In this document: positions 1 to 7,876 of the stretch, in pieces
Layout: each line of letters opens with the position of its first letter
How positions within the stretch are numbered: position 1 is the first letter of the stretch
Assembly: GCF_022179125.1 (NCBI RefSeq)
Contig: NZ_BPQG01000003.1
Span: forward strand, 1 to 40,135
Direction: 5' to 3'
Length of the DNA: 40,135 nt
Source: Methylobacterium cerastii
Lineage (GTDB): Bacteria > Pseudomonadota > Alphaproteobacteria > Rhizobiales > Beijerinckiaceae
Translations under genes and position numbers: made by a program
Notes under the pieces: generated by a model
Database searches by the model: none
Seen by the model: only the letters and a program-made list of their open reading frames with translations
Told to the model about the DNA's origin: nothing

Positions 1-362
1 TTGTCACCGCCCTACACACGCCGGGCCGCCTCGAACACGTTGAAGGTGGCCATCATGTTGAGCCGGAACTCGTCGCTGTCCGGCAGCATGCGCGGATGCG
101 GGACGCTGGCGAGGTGCACGACGACGTCGAACGCCTTGGGCTCCGCATGGGCATAAGTGTCCTCGCCGGCGGACGACAAGGCGTCGAGCGCCTGGCCGAA
201 ATCGGTCAGGTCCGCGACCATAGCCAACTCGTTCGGATCGGAAGGGGCGTCACAGTCAATGACGAAGACCTTGTAGCCCTTGTCCTTCAGGTACGGCACG
301 AGGACCTTGCCGACCTTACCATGGCCTCCGGTCACGGCGATGCGCTTGCTGTTTCCAGCCAT
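1..362 (-). pseudogene. NAD-dependent epimerase/dehydratase (SDR family), frameshifted or truncated
   Basis: The frame starting at 362 opens with MAGNSKRIAVTGGHGKVGK, whose TGGxGxVG is the Rossmann NAD(P)-binding glycine motif of extended short-chain dehydrogenases. It continues through a DVVVHLAS strand, also typical of epimerases, to FEAARRV, where a TAG stop falls at 12-14 after 116 residues. Family members run about 250-320 residues, and the usual continuation after this helix is a GV.R.V...SS segment. Shifting the frame by one base at the stop reads GVCRAVT, which fits that continuation, so the gene probably carries a single-base frameshift and runs on past the window start. The substrate cannot be told from this part. 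It diverges from the LysR gene at 497 and may be its target. A sequencing error is the main alternative to a true pseudogene. Confidence 0.6.
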
Positions 363-442
363 GTCTTAACCTCGATTGTCGGTAGGGGCCGGCGTTCGGC
401 CATGCGGACATCTAACCCGTCCAACGAACGCTTGTGCCGCCC

Positions 443-464
443 TTGAACTCACCGTAGCGTTCAA
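443..464. promoter_or_regulatory. inverted repeat TTGAAC-N10-GTTCAA, candidate LysR operator
   Basis: A perfect 6-bp dyad with a 10-bp spacer lies in the divergent intergenic region, 32 bp upstream of the GTG start of the LysR gene and about 80 bp upstream of the epimerase start. LysR-type regulators usually bind interrupted dyads in just this position, controlling themselves and a divergent target. Assignment to this regulator is an inference from position. Confidence 0.4.
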
Positions 465-496
465 CTGAGCTCAACACGGAAGACGGAACCGCAATC

Positions 497-1411
497 GTGT
501 CTGGACTGACCCGGGGCGACCTGGGCGACCTCAACCTGTTCCGTGTGATCGCGCGCGCCGGGGGCTTCCGGCGCGCCGCACTCGAACTTGACGTCTCACC
601 ATCCGCGTTGAGCCATGCCCTGCGGGGATTAGAGACACGGATCGGCGTGCGGCTGTTCAATCGAACCAACCGTGCCGTCACCCTCACCGAAGCCGGCGCC
701 GATCTGCTGGCGAGGCTGGAGGAGGGGTTCGGTGCCATCGAGGAAGGTCTGGAGGCACTGAACCAGTACCGGGGGAAACCGGCTGGGCGCCTTCGGCTCA
801 ACGTGTTGACCGACGCGGCCCGCCTGGTGCTCGGACCGGCCCTGTCGGGCTTCCTGGCCGAGTATCCGGAGGTTCGACTGGAGGTCGTCGTCCAGGACGA
901 CTTCGTCGATATCGTCGGGGCCGGTTTCGATGCCGGAATCCGCTTCGGGGGGCGCGTGCCGGAGGAGATGATCGCGGTCCCCATCGGCGGGGACATCCGT
1001 TGGATCATGGTGGCGTCACAGGGCTACTTGCAGAATGCACCGCCGCTGGAGCACCCTTCCGGTTTGGTGGGCCATCGTTGCATCGGCCTCAGGATGGGCA
1101 CCGGCGCGATCTACCACTGGGAGGTGGAGCGCGGATCGGACCACCTCACCGTCGATGTCGCCTGGTCCGTCGTGCTGAGCGAGACGGCGCTCGCGGTGGC
1201 GATGGCCGAGACGGATGGTGGGATCGCCTACTGCCAGGAGGGGCTTGTGGCTCGGCAACTGGCGGCCGGCACCCTGCGTGAGGTGATGCCCGAATGGAGC
1301 TCGCCCGGTCCGGGCTTCCACGTCTACTATTCGAGCCGACGCCAGGTGCCCCAGGCTCTGCGGGCGTTGATCGCGTACCTGCGTGAACGCGTCGGTACGG
1401 AGGCGTCCTAA
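497..1411 (+). CDS. LysR-family transcriptional regulator
   Basis: The 304-residue protein has normal LysR length. Residues about 5-65 form the winged helix-turn-helix (GGFRRAALELDVSPSALSH, then LETRIGVRLFNRTNR, the signature end of the LysR DNA-binding domain). Residues about 90-300 form the periplasmic-binding-protein-like effector domain. It begins with GTG at 497; no better ATG exists upstream. It diverges from the epimerase fragment and is followed 180 bp later by a cupin gene on the same strand. Its sequence style is that of the large LysR group that controls a neighbouring oxidoreductase. The inducer is unknown. The helix-turn-helix is intact, so it is probably functional even if the divergent dehydrogenase is broken. 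Confidence 0.9.
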   Translation: MSGLTRGDLGDLNLFRVIARAGGFRRAALELDVSPSALSHALRGLETRIGVRLFNRTNRAVTLTEAGADLLARLEEGFGAIEEGLEALNQYRGKPAGRLRLNVLTDAARLVLGPALSGFLAEYPEVRLEVVVQDDFVDIVGAGFDAGIRFGGRVPEEMIAVPIGGDIRWIMVASQGYLQNAPPLEHPSGLVGHRCIGLRMGTGAIYHWEVERGSDHLTVDVAWSVVLSETALAVAMAETDGGIAYCQEGLVARQLAAGTLREVMPEWSSPGPGFHVYYSSRRQVPQALRALIAYLRERVGTEAS

Positions 1412-1593
1412 ACTGGCACTCTGTCTGAGCAACGTTCGGGGACCTTCGACAGCATTTGGCAGGCCCGCCCGGCTGACAGGCCGCCGCATCGATCCGCCGT
1501 GCGGGACGTTGCCCCAAGGTCAACCCATCCGATGCGGCGGAAAGCCGTGCGTCGCCGACGAGCGGCCGTATGGGGGAAACGGAAGGAAACCGA

Positions 1594-2064
1594 ATGCCGA
1601 AACCTATGTTCGACGAGAGCAACATCACCTGGCGGACGCTCGACTGGCTGCCGCACATCGCCTTCTTCGTCTACAAGGTCGACGAGGAAAACCGCATCGT
1701 CGACGTCGTCTTCAAGTTCGCCGCGAACCAGCGCGTGATGCTGCACCGGCACAGGAGTCCCTACGTGACCCTCGTGATGCAGGGAGAGCTGCGGTTCTAT
1801 CGCCCGGACGGGACGCACAAGGAGACCCGCCCGACTGGCTCCTATGTCTCAGGCGTGGCGAACGGCGAGCCTCACCTGGAGGGTGGCGGCGACGAGGACG
1901 CCATCGTGTTCTTCAGCAACCGCAACATTGAGGACGCGCTCTACGAGTTCCTCGACGACGCGGGCAAACCCGTCCAGGTTCTCGGCATCGCGGACTTCAA
2001 GGCGCAGCTCGAAGACCAGATCGCGAAGGGCACCTTCGATAAGGTCACCGCCAGGGCGGCGTGA
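1594..2064 (+). CDS. cupin-domain protein (ChrR/acetylacetonase-like cupin)
   Basis: The 156-residue cytoplasmic protein carries a single cupin barrel. The first cupin motif is visible as MLHRHRSPYVTLVMQGEL (metal-binding His pair, then Gly and Glu), followed by a second strand set around GEPHLEGGGDEDAIVFF. Start 1594 is preferred over an ATG at 1570 because GGAAGG lies 8-9 bases upstream of it and the longer form adds only MGETEGNR. Family members include dioxygenases of diketones and hydroxyacetophenones and anti-sigma-type sensors, and the exact substrate cannot be read here. It shares strand with the LysR gene but is separated by 180 bp, so it may have its own promoter. Confidence 0.75.
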   Translation: MPKPMFDESNITWRTLDWLPHIAFFVYKVDEENRIVDVVFKFAANQRVMLHRHRSPYVTLVMQGELRFYRPDGTHKETRPTGSYVSGVANGEPHLEGGGDEDAIVFFSNRNIEDALYEFLDDAGKPVQVLGIADFKAQLEDQIAKGTFDKVTARAA

Positions 2065-2115
2065 TCTCGCGACGCCGGGGATGCGGAATACATCCTCGAC
2101 ATCCGGCCGGCTCCA

Positions 2116-2135
2116 TACCGGCCATCAGGCCGGTA
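2116..2135. terminator. hairpin between convergent cupin and histidine kinase genes
   Basis: TACCGGCC-ATCA-GGCCGGTA is a perfect 8-bp stem with a 4-base loop. It sits between two convergent genes and overlaps the histidine-kinase stop codon. There is no strong T-run, so it may act as a bidirectional structure rather than a classical intrinsic terminator. Confidence 0.45.
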
Positions 2136-3465
2136 GGCTCACGTCGGCTCGCAGACCGCCGCCGCCCCGGTTTGCCAGGGCCACATCGCCCCCATGCGCG
2201 CGGATCGCCGACCGTGCGATGGCGAGGCCGAGACCGGTCCCGCCCGTTTCCGCATTCCGCGAGCCCTCCAGCCGCGCGAAGGGCGCGAACATCTCCTCGA
2301 TCCTGTCGGCTGGAATGCCCGGCCCGTCGTCGTCGACGAGGATGCGGATGCTATCATCGCCCCGCTCAAGAGTGATCCTCGCCCTGTCACCGTACCGGAC
2401 GGCGTTCTCTACGAGGTTGTCGAGGGCCCGACGCAGTGCCACCGGTCGACCATGGAACTGTAGATCGGCCGGCGACGCGACGGTGACGTCCCGCCCCAGG
2501 ACCACGTGGTCGTCCACCAGCGCCCGGACCATCTCGGCGAGATCCAGCGGGCCGCTTTCCTGGGCGAGCGCATCGTCCCGGGCGAACGCTAGGGTCGCGT
2601 CGACCATCCGCCCCATGTCCGAGATCGTGCGAACCATAGCGCTCCTCAGCTCGCCGTCCTCGACCATCTCGGCCCGGAGCCACAAAGAGGCGATGGGCGT
2701 GCGCAGGTCGTGGCTGATCGCGGCCAGCATCCGGGTACGGTCGGCGACGAAGGCCTCCAAGCGCACCTGCATCACGTTGAACGCCGCGGTCATGGTCCGC
2801 AACTCGCGCGGGCCGCGCTCCGGCAGCGGTTCGAACGCGGCGCCTCGCCCGGCCATCTCCGCGGCCGTGGCGAGTTCCGCCACAGGGCCGACGATCCCGC
2901 GATTCGCGATGGCAACGACCACGAGCACCGCGACCACGCTCGCCAGGACCTGGATGAGCGCGATGCGTATCCACGGCGGCGTCCGCAGCGCGAGCGGAGC
3001 CTCGGCGTTTAGCCAGCGTCCGTCGTCCAGCAGGACGGAGACGCGCAGTGCCTGGGGCCTGTCGGACAGGCGGCCCCGGGGGGTGTCCTCCCCGGCGTCC
3101 CGCTCGACGAGGGCGATCCGCGCCTGGCTTACGTCGGCCTTCATGCGTCGGTCGATCCGCCGCGCGAGCCGCGTCTCGTCGACACCCATCGCGCCCTCGG
3201 GCACGAGGCTCCCGGCATCGATGGTGAAGCGGTGTCGGGGGGACCCGTAGGCCGCGACGACGCTCGGGACGGTGTCTGGCTGGACCGTGTCGAGCAGGCG
3301 CACCAGCGTGGCGATGCGGTCGACGACCTGGGTCCTGGCCGCCGCGCGACCGACCCGCGAGGATTCGTGCGCGAACATTGCGAAGGCCGCCGCCTGCGCG
3401 CCCACGACGGCGAGCACGAGCAGCAGCGCCAGCCGTCCGCCGAGCGAGTGCGGCACCAATCTCAA
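2125..3465 (-). CDS. sensor histidine kinase, EnvZ-like
   Basis: The 446-residue membrane sensor has a first transmembrane helix at about residues 10-30, a periplasmic loop at about 31-165 and a second helix at about 168-188. A HAMP linker follows, then the HisKA dimerisation helix with ISHDLRTPIAS (phosphorylated His about 252). The HATPase domain shows DNLVENAVRYGD (N box), DDDGPGIP (G1) and GTGLGLAIARS (G2). All catalytic boxes are intact. The start is TTG at 3465, overlapping the regulator stop as TTGA, so the pair is translationally coupled. The periplasmic signal is unknown. Confidence 0.93.
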   Translation of the reverse strand: MRLVPHSLGGRLALLLVLAVVGAQAAAFAMFAHESSRVGRAAARTQVVDRIATLVRLLDTVQPDTVPSVVAAYGSPRHRFTIDAGSLVPEGAMGVDETRLARRIDRRMKADVSQARIALVERDAGEDTPRGRLSDRPQALRVSVLLDDGRWLNAEAPLALRTPPWIRIALIQVLASVVAVLVVVAIANRGIVGPVAELATAAEMAGRGAAFEPLPERGPRELRTMTAAFNVMQVRLEAFVADRTRMLAAISHDLRTPIASLWLRAEMVEDGELRSAMVRTISDMGRMVDATLAFARDDALAQESGPLDLAEMVRALVDDHVVLGRDVTVASPADLQFHGRPVALRRALDNLVENAVRYGDRARITLERGDDSIRILVDDDGPGIPADRIEEMFAPFARLEGSRNAETGGTGLGLAIARSAIRAHGGDVALANRGGGGLRADVSLPA

Positions 3466-4181
3466 GGCACCGTCCTCACCTCGGCCGCCAGGACGTAGCC
3501 CCCGCCCCAGACGGTCTTAAGCAGCCCCGGTTTGGCCGGGTCGCGCTCCAGCTTGCGCCGGAGCCGGCTGACCTGGTTGTCGATGCTGCGGTCGAAGGCG
3601 TCGGCCGTCCGTCTGCTCGTCATGTCGAGGAGTTGGTCGCGGGAGAGCACAACCCTGGGATGCCGGGTCAGCGCCGAGAGCAGGCGGAACTCCGCCGTGC
3701 TGAGCGTTACCGGGGTGCCGGCGTCATCGACGAGCTCGCGACGGTCGGTGTCCAGCGTCCAGCGGTCGAACGCCAGCTTGCGTCCGTCCGCCTCCTCCCG
3801 GGTCCGAGGGAGCGCACGCGTGCGCCTCAGAAGGTTCTTGATGCGGGCCAGAAGCTCGCGCGGCTCGAAGGGCTTCGTGACGTAGTCGTCGGCCCCGATC
3901 TCCAGGCCGACGATCCGGTCGGTCCCCTCCGCCAGGGCGGTCAGCAGGATGACGGGCGTATCGTAGGCTTCCCGGATATGGCGGCAGAGCGAGAGCCCGT
4001 CCTCGCCCGGCATCATCACGTCGAGGAGCACCAGATCGATGACGCTTCCCGCCAGGACGACACGGGCCGCCGCCGCGTCCGCCGCGACGCTGACCCGGAG
4101 CTCGTGCCGCTTGAGGTAGGCCGCGAGCGGATCGCGGATGTCGCGATGGTCGTCGACCACCAGGATGTGTGCGTCGTCCAT
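3462..4181 (-). CDS. OmpR/PhoB-family response regulator
   Basis: The 239-residue protein has a receiver domain at residues 1-120 (acidic pair DD at 10-11, phospho-acceptor Asp about 54 in LLDVMMPGEDG, Thr in LLTAL, Lys in YVTKPFEP). A winged-helix DNA-binding domain lies at about 140-235 (LSTAEFRLLSAL, RSIDNQVSRLRRKLE, VWGGGYVLA). The start at 4181 (MDDAHILVVDD) is chosen because the receiver fold begins there and GAAAGG lies upstream; the open frame extends a further 70 residues to 4394 but reads as non-coding. It is the partner of the kinase at 2125-3465. A 189-bp divergent region separates it from the small exported protein at 4370, a plausible target. Confidence 0.93.
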   Translation of the reverse strand: MDDAHILVVDDHRDIRDPLAAYLKRHELRVSVAADAAAARVVLAGSVIDLVLLDVMMPGEDGLSLCRHIREAYDTPVILLTALAEGTDRIVGLEIGADDYVTKPFEPRELLARIKNLLRRTRALPRTREEADGRKLAFDRWTLDTDRRELVDDAGTPVTLSTAEFRLLSALTRHPRVVLSRDQLLDMTSRRTADAFDRSIDNQVSRLRRKLERDPAKPGLLKTVWGGGYVLAAEVRTVP

Positions 4182-4369
4182 GTCCGTGCCTTTCGCCGCC
4201 GACCCTAACGCTCCGCGGCGTCCGTCTCCCGGGGGAATCTGTCGCGAAATGTATCGGGACGTTCGAGACGGCGACGGCTTGCGACGAAAAAGGGGTTTCC
4301 CGGCAAACGCCTGCGACAGGCGGGGGGCAAGGTCTCGGCACCTGCAACCAAGCATCGGGAGACAAGACG

Positions 4370-4687
4370 ATGACGAAGGAAACGGTGCGCGCACCGAGCC
4401 TGTTCAAGCGACTGCTTCCGGCAGCCCTGCTGGCGGCCGGACTCGCGGCCCCGCTGGCGACCGCCGGCACGGCCGAGGCCCGGGACGGCTGCGGCCTCGG
4501 GGGCCATCGCGGGCCCTACGGCGTCTGCCGGCCCAACCTCGGACCGCGGGTGTTCTACCGGCCCTACGGCTATCGGCCGGCCTTCTACGGCCCGCGGCGC
4601 TTCGGCTGGGGTGGACCGCGCTGGCACCGCTGGGGCGGCGGCTACGGTCGCGTCGGCTGGCACGGTGGTTGGCATCGCCGGTGGTGA
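4370..4687 (+). CDS. small exported GCG/CRPN-motif protein
   Basis: The 105-residue protein has an N-terminal signal peptide (KRLLPAALLAAGLAAPLATA, cleavage near AEA at about 37). The mature part starts with DGCGLGGHRGPYGVCRPN, matching the family named for its GCG...CRPN prefix followed by low-complexity repeats. The tail is rich in Gly, Tyr, Arg, Trp and His. The two cysteines could form a disulfide. Start 4370 follows GGGAG at about 8 bases; an open frame begins upstream at 4169 but would bury the signal peptide. Function is unknown. It diverges from the response regulator and precedes an EF-hand protein and a second GCG protein. Confidence 0.8.
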   Translation: MTKETVRAPSLFKRLLPAALLAAGLAAPLATAGTAEARDGCGLGGHRGPYGVCRPNLGPRVFYRPYGYRPAFYGPRRFGWGGPRWHRWGGGYGRVGWHGGWHRRW

Positions 4688-4767
4688 CCGGCGCTCGGCA
4701 TCCGAAACAAGGGGGGCGAGCTTGCCGGCACGCCCCCGCCCGATCCTTCCGTGAGAGAGGTGTGCCC

Positions 4768-5166
4768 ATGGCGAAGAGTGTCGTCTGTTTGGCCTTGGCC
4801 ACGTTCGTTGCGGTGACGGCCGCATCCGCCCAGACACCGACGACGGCCCCTTTGCCGACGGGAGACCGGGCTTCCGCCGGCGTCGATCTCGCGACGTTCC
4901 TGACGCGGAACCGCACCCGGATGATGCGGGCCGATACCGACCATGACGGTCGCGTCAGCCGAGCGGAGTGGTCGGCTTGGTGGGAAGCCCATCCCGGAAA
5001 GGGGCCCTACGATCCGGCCGGACGCTTCCGGGCTATCGATGCGGACGCCGACGGCTTCCTCACGGCGGTGGAGATCGACGCCGTGTCCACCAAACGGTTC
5101 GTTCGGCTGGACGCAGACCACGACCGTCGCGTCGTTCGCGCGGAGCGACCTTGCCGCGCCAAGTGA
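4768..5166 (+). CDS. exported EF-hand calcium-binding protein
   Basis: The 132-residue protein has a signal peptide (VVCLALATFVAVTAASAQ) and three EF-hand loops: DTDHDGRVSRAE and DADADGFLTAVE are canonical, with Asp at 1, 3, 5, Gly at 6 and Glu at 12. The third, DADHDRRVVRAE, lacks Gly at position 6 and Ser/Thr at 9 and is probably weaker. It is predicted periplasmic and Ca2+-binding, with a possible sensor or buffer role. None of the loops has Pro at position 2, the hallmark of lanthanide-selective lanmodulin. GAGAGAGG lies just upstream of ATG 4768. It sits 80 bp after the first GCG protein, so co-transcription is plausible. Confidence 0.85.
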   Translation: MAKSVVCLALATFVAVTAASAQTPTTAPLPTGDRASAGVDLATFLTRNRTRMMRADTDHDGRVSRAEWSAWWEAHPGKGPYDPAGRFRAIDADADGFLTAVEIDAVSTKRFVRLDADHDRRVVRAERPCRAK

Positions 5167-5251
5167 CCCGAATGCCCGGGATCAGGTCTAAGATTCCGAT
5201 TTCCCCAATGGCAACGCCATGAGCTGCGCCCGCAACAACGAAGGAAATATC

Positions 5252-5524
5252 ATGAAGCTCACAGGTGTGATCGTCGGCGCGTTCGCGACCATGCTCGTTA
5301 CAGGCGGGGCCCAGGCCCTGCCCATGGCTAACCCCGGGTTAGGCCTCGATGCCCCCATCGTCCAAGTGCGCGGCGGGTGCGGGTTCGGCGCACATCGTGG
5401 CGGGTTCGGAGGGTGTCGCCTGAACCGCGGTCCGCGCGGCGCGATCCGGCGGGCCGTCACCGGCGCGCCGCGCGGCTGCCCACCCGGGCTGTATCGCGGC
5501 CCCGCCGGACGCTGCCGCCGCTGA
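5252..5524 (+). CDS. second small exported GCG-motif protein
   Basis: The 90-residue protein has a signal peptide (MKLTGVIVGAFATMLVTGGAQA) and a mature region with GGCGFGAHRGGFGGCRLN, the same Cys-Gly...His-Arg...Cys-Arg-x-Asn pattern as the protein at 4370. An Arg/Gly-rich tail with a second Cys pair follows (RGCPPGLYRGPAGRCRR). GAAGGAA six to seven bases upstream decides the start at 5252 rather than 5219. Function is unknown. The paired cysteines suggest a small disulfide-stabilised envelope protein. A strong hairpin terminator follows at 5581. Confidence 0.8.
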   Translation: MKLTGVIVGAFATMLVTGGAQALPMANPGLGLDAPIVQVRGGCGFGAHRGGFGGCRLNRGPRGAIRRAVTGAPRGCPPGLYRGPAGRCRR

Positions 5525-5580
5525 GGCGGCGCTGCCTTAGCCTGGCCACTGGGCGTCGAGTGCCCGGATGAGCGAAGGCG

Positions 5581-5613
5581 AACCCACGCGGTCGACGATC
5601 CGCGTGGGTTTCC
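5581..5613 (+). terminator. intrinsic terminator after the second GCG protein
   Basis: AACCCACGCGG and CCGCGTGGGTT form a perfect 11-bp stem around an 8-base loop, ending in TTTCC. It lies 57 bp after the stop at 5524 and 92 bp before the 3' end of the convergent CcdA-like gene. Confidence 0.75.
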
Positions 5614-5704
5614 TCAAAAGCACCGGTCCCATAGCCCCCACCCGGGGGACCGCTTGCGGTGCCGGATCTGCAGGCATGCCGTTCGATACCAGGATGGCGA
5701 CCCT

Positions 5705-6424
5705 TCAGAGCCGGGTCGTCAGATCCGTCAGCCAAGCCGGAGAGGCATCGACGAGGGCCGTTTCTAACATCTTGTCGTAGCCGAGCACGATGGTCAGGCC
5801 GGTCACCACGAGGATCAGGCCCAGCGCCGCCTTCAATCCCCTACCCACCCCCATTATCCGGTTGCGCCATCGCATCAACACCTCCCGCGACAGGGTGCCG
5901 AGGACGAGTAGCGGCAGGGCCGCGCCGATCCCGAACAGGAACATGGTGAGGGCCACGGCTCCGAGATCGCGGCCCTGGGATGCGAGCAGCGAGGCCGCAC
6001 CGAGGGTCGGCCCAACGCACGGGCTCCAGACCGCGCCGAGCAGCAGGCCGACGCCGAACTGGCCCGGCAGCCCAGCGGTCGAGAAGCCGCCGAAGCGGTT
6101 CTCGGTCCAGTTGCTCATCGGACCCGCAGCCACAGCCAGCCGGGTCTGGGCCGCCGGTACCATCAGCACCAATCCGATCAGGATCAGCATGATGGCTGCC
6201 CCGGTCCGGAAGACGCCGGCGTCGAGCCCCATGGCGAACCCGACGGTGGCCACGAACAATCCGATGACTACGAAGGAAGGGGCCAGGCCGCCGGCGAGTG
6301 CAGCCGGACCGAGCCGATGCTCCGAGGCGGCCGCTCCCAGGACCAGAGGCAGCAGCGGCAGGACGCACGGGGACAGCACCGAGAGGATGCCGGCGATAAA
6401 GGCGAGGCCCAGGCTCGTGACCAC
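5705..6424 (-). CDS. CcdA/DsbD-type thiol-disulfide transmembrane transporter
   Basis: The 239-residue protein has six hydrophobic segments. Two internally related halves each carry a conserved Pro-Cys pair: SPCVLPLLP (Cys about 20) and SPCVGPTLG (Cys about 136). These cysteines carry electrons from cytoplasmic thioredoxin across the membrane. The start is GTG at 6424, 9 bp after the stop of the periplasmic thioredoxin gene, which is the obvious acceptor. The length matches CcdA rather than the three-domain DsbD. No cytochrome c biogenesis gene is adjacent, so a dedicated role in reducing the neighbouring exported thioredoxin is the better reading. Confidence 0.9.
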   Translation of the reverse strand: MVTSLGLAFIAGILSVLSPCVLPLLPLVLGAAASEHRLGPAALAGGLAPSFVVIGLFVATVGFAMGLDAGVFRTGAAIMLILIGLVLMVPAAQTRLAVAAGPMSNWTENRFGGFSTAGLPGQFGVGLLLGAVWSPCVGPTLGAASLLASQGRDLGAVALTMFLFGIGAALPLLVLGTLSREVLMRWRNRIMGVGRGLKAALGLILVVTGLTIVLGYDKMLETALVDASPAWLTDLTTRL

Positions 6425-6433
6425 GCGAAAGCC

Positions 6434-6823
6434 TCAGATCGCCTTGTCGAGGAGCGACGAGATCGCCTCGGGCTTGGTCTCGCCAGCCGAACGTCCGGTC
6501 TCCTTGGTGCCCTTGTAGGTGATCAGCGTGCTCTGCATCGTGGCGCCGAACTGCTTGACCACGTCCTTGCGGCTGTCGAAGTCGACGTCGAACACCTGCA
6601 GGTCGTTGAACTTCGGATCGGCCTCAAGCTTCGACAGGATCGGCTTCTGGGCGGCGCAGGTCGTGCACCACGGAGCGGTGATGTGCACGAGGATCGGTTT
6701 GCCGGCCTTCTGGGCGGCCTCGAACGCGGCGGGCGTGTAGGTCATCTCGGCGGCGATGGCCCCGGTGCCGAACAGCATGGGGGCGACGGCGAAGGCGGCG
6801 AGCAAGATACGGCGAGTGGTCAT
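6434..6823 (-). CDS. exported thioredoxin-fold protein
   Basis: The 129-residue protein has a signal peptide (RRILLAAFAVAPMLFGTGAIAAE) and a thioredoxin fold with the redox motif APWCTTCAAQKP (Cys 53 and Cys 56). A cis-Pro region appears near STLITYKGTKE, where the usual cis-Pro is replaced by Leu-Ile, slightly atypical. It is predicted periplasmic, receiving electrons from the CcdA-like protein encoded immediately downstream. It lies 41 bp after the pentapeptide-repeat gene and is presumably co-transcribed with it. Confidence 0.87.
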   Translation of the reverse strand: MTTRRILLAAFAVAPMLFGTGAIAAEMTYTPAAFEAAQKAGKPILVHITAPWCTTCAAQKPILSKLEADPKFNDLQVFDVDFDSRKDVVKQFGATMQSTLITYKGTKETGRSAGETKPEAISSLLDKAI

Positions 6824-6864
6824 GGACGTTTTTCCTTCGTGGATTGGTCGAGGTGGAAGAGGGC

Positions 6865-7665
6865 TCAGTTCGAGACCTGCGTGATGGCGCGGTCGACGTT
6901 CACGCGGGCCGACCAGTCCTTGGCGCTGTCCTGGCCCTTGAGATCGATCAGACGGGCGGCGGTGACGTCGACGTTCTTGAAGTCGGCCCCGGCGACGGTC
7001 GCGCCCGTGAGGTTGGCCCCCGACAGGTCGGAGCCCATCAGCACCACGTTTGTGAGGTCGGCGTCGGTCAGGTCGGCGTATTCGAGGCGCGAGCGCCCGA
7101 GGTTCGCCCCCTTCAGATTGGCGCCCTTGAGGTTCACCGAGACGAACACGGCCCGCATCAGGCCCATGGACTGGTTCTTGATGTCGGCGCCACCCTTGAG
7201 ATCGACGAGGGTCGCCCCGCTCATGTTAGCGCCCTTGAAGTCGCCGATGGGCATGGACCGGCTGAGGTCGGCCCCGCTGAGGTTCGCATCGCGAGCGGTG
7301 ATGCCGAACATCTTGGCGCCGACGAGCTTGGCGCCGGAGAGGTCGGCCTTGATGAACCAAGCCTGCTCCAGGTTCGCCCCGCTCAGGTCGGCGCCGCGGA
7401 GGTTGGCCTTGTTCAACCGCGCGGTGCGAAGGTTCGCGCCCTTGAGGTTCAGCCCCGACAGGTCGAGGCCGGCGAGCGCCTTGTCGGAGAGGTCGATGGG
7501 CTTGCCGTCGGCCTTGGCGATCAGCGCCTCGACGTCGGCACGGGTCATCTCGGCCTTGGTCATCGCGGCCGAGCCCATGTCGGCTCCGAGGAGCAGGTCC
7601 TGCTCGGCATGAGCGGGGGCGGCCAGGAGCAAGGAGGCGAGCAGAAGGGGGACGAGGCGGCGCAT
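6865..7665 (-). CDS. exported pentapeptide-repeat protein
   Basis: The 266-residue protein starts at 7665 (GGGAG lies 7-8 bases upstream; the longer frame to 7716 would precede the signal peptide). It has a signal peptide RRLVPLLLASLLLAAPAHA. From about residue 58 to 245 it is mostly A(D/N)LxG-type pentapeptide repeats (GANLRTARLNKANLRGADLSGANL and many more), expected to fold as a right-handed quadrilateral beta helix. It lacks cysteines, so it is not itself a redox protein. Most pentapeptide proteins are cytoplasmic; export together with a periplasmic thioredoxin and a CcdA partner is unusual. Its role is unknown; a scaffold or binding surface in the periplasm is a guess. Confidence 0.87.
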   Translation of the reverse strand: MRRLVPLLLASLLLAAPAHAEQDLLLGADMGSAAMTKAEMTRADVEALIAKADGKPIDLSDKALAGLDLSGLNLKGANLRTARLNKANLRGADLSGANLEQAWFIKADLSGAKLVGAKMFGITARDANLSGADLSRSMPIGDFKGANMSGATLVDLKGGADIKNQSMGLMRAVFVSVNLKGANLKGANLGRSRLEYADLTDADLTNVVLMGSDLSGANLTGATVAGADFKNVDVTAARLIDLKGQDSAKDWSARVNVDRAITQVSN

Positions 7666-7779
7666 GGTTTCTCCCAGTTTTTCGCCCTGGCCCAGCGAAA
7701 GCCTGCGCTTCCTCACGGCCTTGCCGGACGGTTTTTTGTTCAGTGACTACAGTGGTATGGAGCGCCGACGCAAACGTCT

Positions 7780-7793
7780 GTGACCCAAGTCAC
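7780..7793. promoter_or_regulatory. GTGAC-N4-GTCAC dyad, candidate Crp/Fnr operator
   Basis: GTGACCCAAGTCAC is a perfect 5-bp dyad with a 4-bp spacer, the geometry of Fnr/Dnr sites (TTGAT-N4-ATCAA), with half-sites closer to Crp (GTGA). It lies between the divergent pentapeptide operon and the Crp/Fnr gene, 84 bp upstream of the latter. It could serve autoregulation and control of the redox operon. Confidence 0.5.
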
Positions 7794-7876
7794 CGAAGGC
7801 TGCGGATTCCGAAACTATAACGCTTGGGTCATGGGCATGGCGGCATCCAACGACTGCCGGCCCTGGGAGGACGACC

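Noticed and set aside
1416-1432. TGGCAC resembling a sigma-54 -24 element
   Set aside because: No GC dinucleotide at the required spacing for the -12 element.
1844-3250. Plus-strand ORF of 468 residues over the histidine kinase
   Set aside because: Ser/Arg/Ala-rich frame opposite a complete kinase with all catalytic boxes; no ribosome binding site or domain.
4768-5166. EF-hand protein as a lanmodulin
   Set aside because: Loops lack Pro at position 2 and the N+1 Asp/Glu pattern of lanmodulin, and there are three, not four, loops.
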